From positions 62,001 through 126,000 of the forward strand of contig SKCR01038152.1 in the NCBI GenBank assembly GCA_019454045.1: a stretch of DNA of 64,000 bases, written 5' to 3'. The notes under the pieces were generated by a model. The model saw only the letters and a program-made list of their open reading frames with translations. It was not told where the DNA came from and searched no databases. Of this stretch, positions 1-9,915 are shown in pieces. Both the position numbers and the translations under genes were made by a program. This stretch comes from Zanthoxylum bungeanum (Eukaryota; Streptophyta; Magnoliopsida; Sapindales; Rutaceae). Within the stretch, counting starts at the first letter, position 1. The number at the start of each line of letters is the position of its first letter.

Positions 1-215
1 ATTAAGTCTGTAAGGGTTTCTTAACACCTAGTGCCCTAAAGCTAACTGGTTTGGGAGTCACTGGCCAAAGCTCGCTACATGGATCAAAGATGTTGGAAAA
101 AAAATCGAAAGTCTCAGTAATTAAGTCCGTAGGGGTGTCTTAACACCTGGTGCCCTAAAGCCAACTAGTTTGGGAGCCACCAGTCTAAAGCTCGCTACGT
201 AGACGCAAGATATTG
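1..215 (+). repeat. Duplicated two-hairpin block in the A1 3' UTR
   Basis: Two direct copies of about 95-100 bp start at 1 and 120, period 119. Each contains two hairpin-forming motifs: one like GGTGTCTTAACACC and one like CCAACTAGTTTGG. The second copy keeps both stems well; the first has mismatches. The same pair recurs at 54697 and 54827 in A3. Confidence 0.75.
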
Positions 216-1258
216 TATATAAATAAAAAATAAAATCAGAAAAAGGAAGAAAAAATAAAAAAAAAATAAAAAAAAATTATTCCATTTCTACAAAAAGGTT
301 TGAAATCTGATAGAACTTTATGACAAAAATATTACACTCTTATCAACTGCACTTGTGATTTTTGTGGGCAATAATGAGTTGATTAATATTTTGTTGGCTG
401 TGTATATGGAGAATGGTAAATATAATCGGAGAATGTACTTATTTGGTAGTTTAAAAAGAAATAAAACAACTTCTAACTTTGAGTAGGAGTTTCACTTGAT
501 TAGTCACTAGCTTCTTTATTCTCTTTTCTCTTGTCTTTTTTTACTTTTGTGTGCATTAGTTTCACTGCCTTTTTACTTATGTAAAATGTTTGTGGGTATC
601 ATTGATGTAAACCCTCACGAGACTGCAACTCGTCAACTAGGGACACCTATGGGTTTAAAGGCTTGTTGCATACGCTAAATGCAACCGTGATCCCTACGAA
701 AGTGGCTTAGTTTAATTTTAATTTCATGTTATTTTACTTTGTATTTCGCTCGAGGATTAGCAAAATGTTAGGTTTGTGGGTGTGATGAGTGGTATTTATA
801 TCACTATTTCCCACTCATTTAACCTAATATTTTGTATAGTTTCTCGAGTTTTATGAATGTTTTGATGTGTTTTGTTTATTTTACAGATAAAAATAATATT
901 AGGACTTAATGGAATCAACTTGGGGCTAAAAAGATGAAATTCGTAGGAAAAAATGGTAAAAATCGAAATTTTACTATACGTGTCAAGACGTGTAGCCCGA
1001 AACTCCTATTTTGCGCATGTTTCGTATTCTGGCCATATCTTTTTCATCCGATATCCGATTGAGCTGATTCAAGTTGCAGATTGAAGAAGGCTCGAAGATC
1101 TAAAACTTTAAAGTCAAAAAAATTTCTAATTCTTACGATTTCATGGCCGAAATTGATGAACAATACAGTATATTTTGTGTAACTACTATAGTCATTTACA
1201 AAATATAAAATAAAATTAATAAAATAAAAAAATAAAATTTGTCAAACTTCCACCAATC

Positions 1259-1370
1259 ATGCTTGCATGTTTGGTGCCATGTTTGATGCCATGTTTGGTT
1301 CCATGTTTGATGCCATGTCTTATGGCATGTTTGGTGGAGTGTTTGGTGAAACAATTCGTGGAGCAATCGG
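1259..1370 (+). repeat. 12-bp minisatellite in the A1 LTR
   Basis: About seven or eight degenerate copies of CATGTTTGATGC lie just upstream of the TATA box. The period is a multiple of three, so it creates open frames on both strands that encode four-residue repeats. I read these as repeat artefacts, not proteins. The A3 LTRs carry shorter and different versions at the same place. Confidence 0.85.
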
Positions 1371-1401
1371 TGGAGAAATTGTTGGAAGCGTTTAGGTTTT
1401 T

Positions 1402-1410
1402 CTATAAATA
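1402..1410 (+). promoter_or_regulatory. TATA box of the A1 LTR
   Basis: CTATAAATA lies at a fixed place in all four Athila-like LTRs (1402, 50302, 56028 and on the minus strand at 4474-4482). It is followed by CCAAGTCATTTCATTTG or a close variant, so transcription probably starts about 30 bases downstream. Confidence 0.65.
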
Positions 1411-1454
1411 CCAAGTCATTTCATTTGTAATTCTCATGCTTTCCTTAGGTTTTT

Positions 1455-1524
1455 GTAAGGAATTTAAGGATTGCATCTTGTGTGTTTATTTTTAGTAATT
1501 TAATTTATGCATTTTTATTTTCAG
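1455..1524 (+). other. Candidate 70-nt leader intron in the A1 LTR
   Basis: A GTAAGG donor-like site and an ATTTTTATTTTCAG acceptor-like site lie 70 nt apart, just after the likely start of transcription. The same pair occurs at 50355-50425, 56081-56151 and, on minus, 4429-4360. Splicing is inference; the size is near the lower limit for plant introns. Confidence 0.35.
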
Positions 1525-1675
1525 AAATAGTAGTAGTTCTTCTTCTTCTTCTCATTTCTTTTAATGTTCAGTAGTTAGATTTCTTCTGGGGGAAGGATGA
1601 AGCTTTTATTATTTTATTTAGATTAATCTCCCTTAAATATAATATAGAAATTATATTTCAAATTAAAAAGAATTG

Positions 1676-1858
1676 CCACCTTAATTGTTCGTTTTATTTA
1701 TTTGACATAAAGTAACACCGCCTATATGGCTGGTCTTTAGGTGACAGATAATTACAGCCTATATGGCTGGTTTATGGACAAATAATGATACAGCCTTTAT
1801 GGCCGGTTGGACTTAATTAAAATTTGACTTAATGAGGAATACCGCCTATATGGCTGAT
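1676..1858 (+). repeat. Five-hairpin array in the A1 leader
   Basis: Five spaced copies of an 18-mer like ACCGCCTATATGGCTGGT follow each other at about 35-50 bp intervals. Each is an interrupted palindrome (ACC-GCC against GGC-GGT) that could fold into a small hairpin. The first and last copies here are decayed; the A3 copies are better. Confidence 0.7.
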
Positions 1859-2665
1859 GGGTAATATCACGAATAAATTCTATATTATAGTAAGGGACAT
1901 TTCTAAATTAGAAATAGTAAAAGTGGATCCCCAACCCCAGCATTTTATTTTTATTCTAGGGAAGTGATGAAAAATAATATTCACACTTAATAATTGATTT
2001 TCTTTTTATGGATAATTCTTTAGTTTATTTATTAAGTCTTAGTCTAACTGGCCATTAATAAGATTGATTAGGTAAACTTAAAATGAACTTGGAAAAGGGA
2101 TTTTAGGTTAAAGACCCTAGACTTAATAGCTCACGATCTTCATTGATGATAGATAACCCTTTAATAGATTTCCATACAGGATAGGAATATACCTGTCGGA
2201 TGTGGGTAGCCATAATTGGAACTTGACCTTAATGAATCCAGATAATGTGGTTGACATAGGAATATGGTTCAATTGGGTTATACTGGGTATTTGCATCTGA
2301 CCATCGAAAGAGGCTTTTGCATATCATCGTGTTCCAGGTTAGTAAACTGATTTATTACACATAAGTAGTGGAATCAATTCATATTTCTAAGAATATTGTG
2401 TGGAGTCATGACCCTAGATCTTTGAGTCTTTTATTTTATTTTCCTTAGTATTTTCTTTTAAGTCTATTTTTATTTTAATTCTCAATCTACATTCAACCAA
2501 CCAAAAGCAATCAATTCATTTCTCACTCTGATTAGATACCTGCAAATAAATAGATTCAATAATTAATAACAACAGTATGAATTAAGTCCTCGTGGGATCG
2601 ATATTTTTATACTACTTGAACGATACATGAGCTTGCGTTATACGCGTGTTATTACGCACCGGTCA

Positions 2666-3084
2666 ATAGTTGCCTCTTGACTCTGAAGCATTACATCCCA
2701 CTTTTCATTACTTTTCTTAAGCATGCCCACCATCTCTCTTATCATTTGTTTTTCCTCTGGTGGATATCATTCTGGTTGTTGATTAAGGTCGTAGGTAGAT
2801 GGTGGATAAGATGAAAAATGGGGTTCTGCGTACCTTGAATGATTCCAATAATTCTGCCACTCTGAACGGTATATACATTAATCGTTCGGGTGGTTACCAT
2901 CACATATCACACAACTTCCCATTTCGTTCTGATGAGCAAATGTAGTATTGCTTGGTTCTGGTATCCAGTGATAATTATTGGGCTGGATAACAGGCCTCAG
3001 AAAACCGGACTGTTGCTCCCAGATTTGGGGTGTATTTTCTTCTATTAAAGCTCGTGGTCTCTCAATCTCCCAATAATGTTCCAT
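2666..3084 (-). pseudogene. Gag-like protein N-terminal part (A2), broken
   Basis: The frame begins at an ATG at 3084 right after the leader and reads MEHYWEIERPR..., closely matching the start of the A3 frame at 51704. About 60 residues in is a CVICDGNH motif, a zinc-knuckle of the spaced type C-X2-C-X3-H-X4-C seen in gag of Athila/Tat-type elements. A TAA stop sits just before the last cysteine, probably a changed glutamine codon, so the open part ends at 2878. The frame can be followed with one more stop to 2666, where A1 interrupts it. The downstream part is Pro/Tyr/Gln-rich and then charged. No retroviral-type capsid domain is recognised with certainty, so gag is inferred from position and the knuckle. 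Confidence 0.6.
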
Positions 3085-3196
3085 TTTTCAACCACCTGAA
3101 AATTAAAAGAAAGAAACAAAAATTACTGATAATAATAAAGAAAATTAGTTACAAGTAAATTAGATAGCTTCAAAATTAAAACTCAAGAAAAATAAG

Positions 3197-3214
3197 TCCC
3201 CGGCAACGGCGCCA
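3197..3214 (-). other. Primer binding site of A2 (tRNA-Asp)
   Basis: On the minus strand this reads TGGCGCCGTTGCCGGGGA, complementary to the 3' end of plant tRNA-Asp, and lies six bases after the LTR end. This primer is typical of the Athila lineage of Ty3/gypsy elements. Confidence 0.85.
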
Positions 3215-3220
3215 AAAACT

Positions 3221-4508
3221 TGACCGGTGCATTCACACGCGTATAACGTAAGCGCACGTATCGTTCAAGTAGTATAAAAATATCCAACCCACAAGGACTT
3301 AATTCCTAATATTGTTTTTAATTATTGAATCTATTTATTTACAAGTATCTAATCAGAGGGAGAAGAGAATGATTGTTTGATTGGTTGGTTGAATGTGGAT
3401 TTGCTAATTAAAATAATAACAGACTCAAATGAAAATAAAAGAAAAGACTCGAAGATCCAGGGTCGTGACTCTACACAATATTATTAAAAAAATGAATTCA
3501 TTCTGTTATATACGTGTAATAAATTAGTTTACTAACATGGAACACGATGATATGCAAAAGCCTCTTCCGATGGTGAGACGTAAATACCCAATATAACCCA
3601 ACTGAACCATATGTCTATGTCAACCAAATTACCTGGATTCATTAAGTTCAAGTTCCAATAGTGGCTACCCTCGCCCGACAGGTATATTCCTATCCTGTAA
3701 GGAAATCTATTAAAGGGTTATCTATCCTCAAGGAAGATCGTGGGCTATTGATTCTAAGGCTGAAACCTAAAATCCTTTTTCCAAGTTCATTTTAAGTTTA
3801 CCAAATAAATCTTATTAATGGCCAATTAACAAGAAGCATTAAGCTTAGGACTCAATAAATAAACCTAAGAATTTACCCATAAAAGAAAATCAATTATTAA
3901 GTGTGGATATTGTGTTTCATCACTTCCCTAGAATAAAAATAAAATATTGGGGTTGCGGGATCCACTTTTACTATTTCTAACTTAGAAATCTCTCTTATTA
4001 TAATGTAGAAATTATCTTTGATATTACCAACCGACCATATATGTGGTATCCTTATTAAGTCAGATTTTAATTAAGTCCAACCAACCATAAATGTGATATT
4101 ATTATTTATCCATAAACCAACTATATAGGTGGTAATTATCTGTCGCCTAAAGACCACCCATATAGGCGGTGTTATTTTATGTCAAATAAATAAAACCAGC
4201 CATTAAGGCAGAAATTCTTTTAATTTGAACTATGATTTCTATATTAGAATTAAGAGAGATTAATCTAAACTAAAATAATAAAAGCTTCACCCTTCCCCCC
4301 AGCGGAAATCTAACCACTAAACAAAAAAGAAAAGAGAAGAAAAAGAACTGCTACAATTACTGAAAATAAAAATGTATAAATTAAATTACTAAAAATAAAC
4401 ACACAAGATGCAATCCTTAAATTCCTTACAAAAACCTAAGAAAAACATGGGAATTACAAATGAAATGGCTTGGTATTTATAGGAAAATCTAAAGGCTTCC
4501 ACCAATTT
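3221..4508 (-). repeat. 5' LTR of A2, truncated (1288 bp)
   Basis: Inverted copy of the A1/A3 LTR from its 3' end up to just past the TATA region. It keeps the TATA box (4474-4482 minus), the candidate leader intron (4429-4360) and a decayed hairpin array (about 4036-4215). It stops at AATTT where T1 begins with TGTAACATCC. Confidence 0.85.
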
Positions 4509-5169
4509 TGTAACATCCCTGATCTGGGAGATGTTACCGGCAGGGGATGACTATATTATCCTCATAAGCCTCTGACTATCTAATTGTATTCTAAACCATT
4601 GAGATACAATATTACGCATGCAAATCATAACTCAACTGCACAATATAAATACTTTTACTTTTAATAACTGAATGTTCATAATATTATTTTCTTACAATTT
4701 TTTTTTTATGATTATCAATACAAACTAATATGATACTAACAATGCATACAACTACTTTAACTTGAATTCAAATCTAATGTTTATGACTTAATACTGGTGG
4801 ACTCCATCCCTAATGAATGCATTAGTACCCGTCCTCCCGAGCTTGTCCTCCTAAAATCCCTACAAAACAGATAAAACTGGAGGGGGTTAGATCATCATAC
4901 GACCTAAGTGAGTGGACTAAAAACTGGAAACTGATAAAAATCTTTTAGCTTTAAAAACCATGTTTTCAAAACATATTTACATGAAAAATCTGTTTTTGAA
5001 AAATTCATCTTTCTGGAAACTGTCCTTAAAACTCTGGTTCCTGAAAAGTCTTTACTAAAACCTGATTTCTGAAATCTGACTACTGAAAATCTGAAAGCTT
5101 TATACTGGAGATCTGAAAAATTAAAAACTATTTATTAAAAACTTATTTATGAAATCTGTATACAGAAAC

Positions 5170-5330
5170 TGAAATGCTTGATGCCCAGGACAACAGCTCA
5201 ACCGCGGCATCTCAAAAAAAATTGATGGTACTCGATGCCCAGGACAACAACTTGACTGTGGCATCTCAGAGGCTGGTGGTGCCCTACGTCCAGGATAATA
5301 GATCAATTGGCAGTGTAGCCACAACTAGGG
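5170..5330 (-). repeat. Minisatellite in the T1 3' LTR
   Basis: Three imperfect units of about 50-58 bp built around GATGCCCAGGACAACAGCTC. The other T1 LTR has about five units at 17886-18110, so copy number changed after insertion. Confidence 0.7.
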
Positions 5331-5865
5331 ACCAGATACACGATCCTAAGCCGCCATCCTGGTCCTACATGTGCACATGTACTCTTACCCGTCAATTCCA
5401 ACTGTAGTAGTTACATACTGGGGTGAGGTTTTACCTGATGCCCTGAAAGAAAAACATAAAAACTTATGCTTTTAAAACACTTATATCCATAACATCACTT
5501 AAAGCATAAAATTCATGGAATAACTGTAATAAATAAATTCTAGCGCCCTAAAGCGTAAAATATAAGTCTGGTTGAAATGCGAAATAAAAAGCAGATGAGA
5601 AAGAAAGTGTCCACTCATAATGCTTGGAAATTGGAAGGAACTATATTGCTTCGTCGGAGGATATTACATATCCTGCAATGATCTTCTTCCTCTTGATTTC
5701 TTTATTCCTCAAGGATCTCTAAGCTTTTTCCTTACTTCTTTTCCCTCTCTCCTTCTTCATCTTCTCCTCTCCTTCTTCTTTTCCCTCCTCTTTTCTCATG
5801 ATTTCTACTTTCTTTCTCTCCTCCATTTAGTTCACCCTCTCTTGGTATTAAGGAATAGTGATTTG

Positions 5866-5872
5866 TTATATA
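5866..5872 (-). promoter_or_regulatory. TATA-like box of the T1 LTR
   Basis: Minus-strand TATATAA lies just upstream of a purine-rich transcribed-leader-like tract. The other T1 LTR has TATATAAGG at 46229-46235 in the same context. Confidence 0.5.
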
Positions 5873-6277
5873 GAAGGACTTAATTGATATAAAAACAAAG
5901 TGGAAGTATCTAGAAAAATGAAGAATTTTGGAGATTTATCACTTGAGTCCGATTTTACTATTCACCTAGGTTTTGACTTGCGTTTTTTACCTAGTTCTGG
6001 TCCGATTTTGGAAAAATGTATAATGCAGAAATTGTAGGTCTCGGTCTAAGCTTTCCGACGATATAAAATTTATAAAATTCCAAGTTTGTATGAAAAATTT
6101 ATGCCAAAATACCATATATAGTACAAAAGGACATACGGTACAGTTGCTTCTCGGGACCTCGAGAAATTTATGCCTTTTCATAATTGTATTTAAATCTCAT
6201 TATGATTTATTTTACATTCCTTTGTCATGTACGTAATAAATCGTCATAAGTAGTAGTAATATCTACTAATCGTTACA

Positions 6278-6296
6278 AATTCTCCCCCTTTAAATA
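6278..6296 (-). other. Polypurine tract of T1
   Basis: On the minus strand a purine run with AAAGGGGGAGAATT lies directly before the LTR, preceded by TTCGAGGACGAAT. Both are usual at the 3' interior end of chromovirus (Tekay/Del) elements. Confidence 0.75.
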
Positions 6297-9200
6297 TGAT
6301 TCGTCCTCGAAACTTGGTGTCTAACCCATGGTTTTCTTGATATTATTGTCTCTATATTTTGTTGGCTATTTAATCCTTCTGGCTATGTCCTCGTTCTATA
6401 ATAGTCCTGCTAAGTTCTTATTGACTATTGTTCTTCTATTATTTCCGTTATTCCTTATACTATGTCTCTAAGATCTCTTCTTTATAGACCTTCACTCATG
6501 TCTTATGATTCCTTAATGTGAGCAAACTCTCAATAGCAGGTTTCTTGGTTTCTATCGAGGATCTTAATAGCTACTACCAATACCCAATATTTCCCCATTC
6601 CATTTGCCCATCTTAACCTTAGAATTGTTTCCTACCTTGGTTGTATCTCATCGATTCTTCTCTCCTAATCTTTTTCTTGAACTCCCTTATTCTTTATCGA
6701 CTAGTATAGACTTCCTTGGTCTATTCTGTCTTTCATACTTTGAGTTTTATCTTTACATACTCATTACAACCTTAAGTTCTTGCCATTCCTTGATTACTAT
6801 CCTATTCTAACCTAACAACTTCCTTCCCATCTTCTCAAGTCTTACCTGATTATCCGCGAATTATATATTTGATCTTTTCTTTTCTATTCTTCTGTCTCAC
6901 GTCTCTCAACAACTTCTTTGTGTTAACTTATTTTGTCGTTCCTGCACTATAATATAAATCTACCAAACCACCCATAACCCGCGGTTAAACCATCCCAAAC
7001 CCGTAGTGGTTTGGTCTCCTTAAGCTAGGGATGGTACCTTACGTAATTCTTTCTAACTCTTCCTTAGTATTCTTTTCATCCTTTATAGATCTCAATTCTC
7101 GATCTTTTCCATTATTCTCTTATATTTATTTGTCTTCTTATTCCCAGTCGTAACTAAGTATCTTATTTTTATTAATTTCCATATAAAAGTAGAATTGCTC
7201 TTTTGGTTTGTATATTGTATGACTCGTCCATCGATACTTACTTAGTATGTTTTCTCCTGTCTATTGTTTCTTTTTTGGCTATCTAACTTTCCATATTGGT
7301 ATCAACCATATTGTTGATTTACTTTTCTATTTTATTCTCTATCTGCACCTACGGTAGGTCATATCTTCTTTCTTTACTTTGAAGGACATTTAATCTCATT
7401 TGTCCGTAGTTACCCTTAATATTGTCATTTTACCTTCTATACTTAATTACTACTTCCCCTAATGTTTACTTTATCTAGTGGTTTCCCTTTACATCAATTA
7501 CTCGGATTATCCTTTCTTTTCCTATTATCACTACTATTGTACTTGCTCCTATAGTGTCTCAAAGTTGCACTTTCGTTCCATTAATTATTGGTATCATTCG
7601 AGGGTTAAGATGGTGAGAGCAAATCTCAAATTCTCGCTGCCTTGATGATACTACACTCATTCTTTGGATACTACTATAATTCTTTTTTTATCTTATTTAT
7701 GGGACTCATTTTAATATGATAGCTCATTCCTCATTCTAGTTCTTCAAATTTTACTCACTTACTTTTCTAAGAACTGTTTCTACTAGTCTACTACGAGTAT
7801 TCTTACTTTATCTCTGACCTATATACTATTCTTGTCCTACACTCCTTACTATTCTCCCATAAATAATTTTTCTATAGTCTTTATTCCTCTAATCTTTCTG
7901 ATTCCTTGAAGGTTCCTTCCTAATCTTAGTCTCTCGATTCCTTATTCTTTAATTCATACACTTCATTCTTCCAAAAATCCTTCTTTCTACTCAATACCAC
8001 AAGCCATTCCGTACTTTGCCTAAACTTATCATTACTTTCCTTCACAAGTCCTTTTCTTTACTACGCTCTAAGGTTCCATAACTATTATTAATTCTTTACT
8101 CTACTACTTCCTTAAAATATACTAGATTCCCTTGTTACTCATCACGATTCTCATATTATTCCCAAACTCTATTTCCTTACTATTTAAGACTAACTTCAAG
8201 TCATTTCTCTATTTGTTTCTCAAATTCGACCTCCTCTTACTGTATACCTTGATTTGAACACTTCATCCTATCATCGATACTGATACTCTTATCACTTCCT
8301 TAAACACTTTCAATCTTATAGATTTATTCTCATACTTATCCTTATGATTTCTTATGAATCCTTACTAACTCAACTATCTGTGGTTTTACGATATTTGACT
8401 TTCTAGTTATCCTTTGCTAATCCAGAAATCCTTACCCTGACTTATTTAATCTATAAGCTATCTTAAGTGTTTCTTTTTCTATATTTCTAAAAAATCGAAG
8501 AAAATCCTTCGATTTTTTTCTCCTTAATGGATGTTTCAGTCAAAGTCCTATTTATCTCTTAAATAGAACCTCATTGGGTTTTCTTCACGGTCATTTATAC
8601 CGATTGGAACTGTTCATATTTCACTAATCTTTTTCTTTATACCTCGGATAGCTTTATTATCCTTGTGTTGGTACTTTATGTCCTGATGGAGTCCATTACT
8701 CACGTAAGATGGGTATGAGATAGACTCTGTTAAGGTAAATTCTATAATCTGATATATTTAAGGGGTGAAAATCTGAGTAGTTAAAAGTCTTTTCTATTAT
8801 TTTGAGTTTTGAAGGACCTAAAGTCTCTCTTTCTTTATTAGCAATTGTGTCCCTTAGAGGTCCCCGATCGATTTTGAGTTCTTACTTTTCTCATCTTATA
8901 ACAGTCTTTGGCTAATCATAGGATTCGCTACCTATACAAAATGGTTTACGGAAATTTGGAATCGACTCAGAGGAATTTGTCGAGTAAGAAGGATATCTTT
9001 CTTAATGAAATAGCCTTTTCCTTAATCTTTTTCTCCTTCTATTCTGTTCTATTCTTACTATGCTTGTCTTTACTACTAATCTTGGTATTATCCTCTATTA
9101 CTTTACTTCATGTCTCTAATTCATGCTTCTATAGATTCCTTTATTTATTATCTTTTTTCTATTTCCCCATCTCTAACTTATTTTTGTATGATACTCCTAC

Positions 9201-9344
9201 TTCCCCAAATCCTCATCTCCATCCATGCTATAGGTTCTACAATGGCACTCTATTTATTCCTTACACTGCTACTTTGTTACTTGCTAGTTCTCTTATCCTC
9301 ACGGGTTCATCCTTGTATATTCTCATGAATTTCTTCTTGACTTT
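6278..9344 (-). mobile_element. T1 interior, left part, no coding sequence recognised
   Basis: About 3.1 kb between the T1 polypurine tract and the T2 insertion. The plus strand is strongly T/C-rich and G-poor, so the sense strand is purine-rich. No open frame of useful length exists on the sense strand and I could not find RT, RNase H or integrase motifs. Either pol has decayed completely or T1 was a large non-autonomous derivative (LARD-like). A short inverted repeat around AATCGAAG/CTTCGATT lies near 8494-8520. The longer plus-strand frames here (for example 8908-9471) have low-complexity hydrophobic composition and look like chance. Confidence 0.55.
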
Positions 9345-9699
9345 TGTAACATCCCGGATTATTTTAGTGAGTTGGGTGAATTATTTTTCGGCGCGTGAGG
9401 CCGCGTCCGAGCGCGAAGTTTATTTTACAATAAAATATGAATTATTGCAAGGAAATAGTTATGAGGTGTAATTAATTTAAATTTGAGGGGTTTAATTGAG
9501 ACTTGCTCTAGGTATTTTTTTTATACACATTTAATACACAAATAAATAACTAAATCTAGAAATTTCTAGGACACATGTATTAAATATATATATATATTAA
9601 TCACCCACACACGTGAGAGGGGGGGGGGGACACACACATCTACCTAAACCAAACACACACGCACGCACCAGAAGAAGGAGGCAGTTCACAGTTTACGCA

Positions 9700-9915
9700 C
9701 ACAGCACACACAGAGAGAAAAGAGAAGAGAGAAATACAGAAAACAGAAAAGGAAGAGAGCAGAGAGAGGAGGAATCGGAGAAGAGAAAGAGAAGGAGAGA
9801 ATAAGAAGACTGAAAGAGAGATAGACCGAGAAGAAAGTAGAGAAGCCGAGAAAAGAAATCAAGAGCAGTGACCGAGATTGAGAGAGAGAAGAAGATGATG
9901 CCGAGGGAAAGAGAG
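9700..9915 (+). other. GA-rich tract in the T2 LTR
   Basis: About 200 bp of almost pure purine (GAGAGA, GAAGAAAG) on the sense strand between the A/T-rich promoter-like region and a GTAAGTATT splice-donor-like site. T1 has a purine-rich tract in the corresponding place. It probably is the transcribed leader. The frame at 9613-9804 here is low complexity and not a protein. Confidence 0.6.

Larger units (their letters stand above)
1..2665 (+). mobile_element. A1: Athila-like LTR retrotransposon, 3' end only
   Basis: This is the 3' part of an element whose 5' part lies left of the window. Positions 1-782 are 3' noncoding interior and 783-2665 is the 3' LTR. The interior matches 54697-55410 of A3 and the LTR matches both A3 LTRs along its whole length. 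A purine-rich stretch ending GTTTGTGGGTG lies directly before the LTR start TGATGAGTGG, where the polypurine tract belongs. The LTR ends in CCGGTCA at 2665, after which the sequence switches to the gag of A2 on the other strand, so A1 inserted into A2. No coding region is visible. Athila-like assignment rests on the tRNA-Asp primer sites of A2 and A3. Confidence 0.8.
783..2665 (+). repeat. 3' LTR of A1 (1883 bp)
   Basis: It starts TGATGAGTGG and ends CCGGTCA, giving the TG...CA ends of an LTR. It aligns end to end with the A3 LTRs at 49695-51567 and 55411-57295 and, inverted, with the A2 LTR at 3221-4508. Internal landmarks are a 12-bp minisatellite (1259-1370), a TATA box (1402), a TTC run near 1535, the five-hairpin array (1676-1858) and the conserved 3' end. 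Confidence 0.85.
2666..4508 (-). mobile_element. A2: Athila-like element fragment, 5' LTR and gag start
   Basis: Read on the minus strand, this holds a truncated LTR (4508 to 3221), a primer binding site (3214-3197) and the beginning of gag (3084 to 2666). The gag is cut at 2666 by A1. The LTR is cut at 4508 by T1, and its remaining U3 part is not seen beyond the right end of T1, so something was lost there. It is the oldest visible layer of this part of the nest. Confidence 0.8.
4509..6277 (-). repeat. 3' LTR of T1 (Tekay/Del-like, 1769 bp)
   Basis: The plus strand starts TGTAACATCC and ends CGTTACA, so the minus-strand LTR runs TGTAACG...GGATGTTACA. A matching copy starts at 17232. Sense-strand landmarks are a TATATAA box (5866-5872), a purine-rich leader, a GTAAGG donor-like site (5735), the palindrome ACATGTGCACATGT (5367-5380), a minisatellite (5170-5330) and an acceptor-like TTTTGTAG (4860). 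The left flank is AATTT; no matching right flank survives. Confidence 0.8.

Noticed and set aside
1196..1495. Open frames on both strands encoding HQTW/LxPC four-residue repeats (also near 50108-50404 and 55924-56130)
   Set aside because: They are translations of the 12-bp minisatellite plus LTR promoter region, differ in length between LTR copies, and have no conserved start or domain.
3197..3214. tRNA gene at the tRNA-like sequences (also 51574, 33784, 37119)
   Set aside because: Only the 12-18 bases complementary to a tRNA 3' end are present, at the right distance from an LTR; they are primer sites.
5620..5883. Leu/Phe/Ser-rich 87-codon frame (and 46022-46246)
   Set aside because: It is the antisense of the purine-rich leader of T1; composition explains it.
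8908..9471. 187-codon hydrophobic frame that looks like a membrane protein
   Set aside because: It lies antisense to T1 in pyrimidine-rich sequence and runs across the T2 insertion border, so it cannot be an old gene.
9613..9804. Arg/Glu-rich small frame
   Set aside because: Low-complexity GA-rich leader of T2; no start context or conservation.
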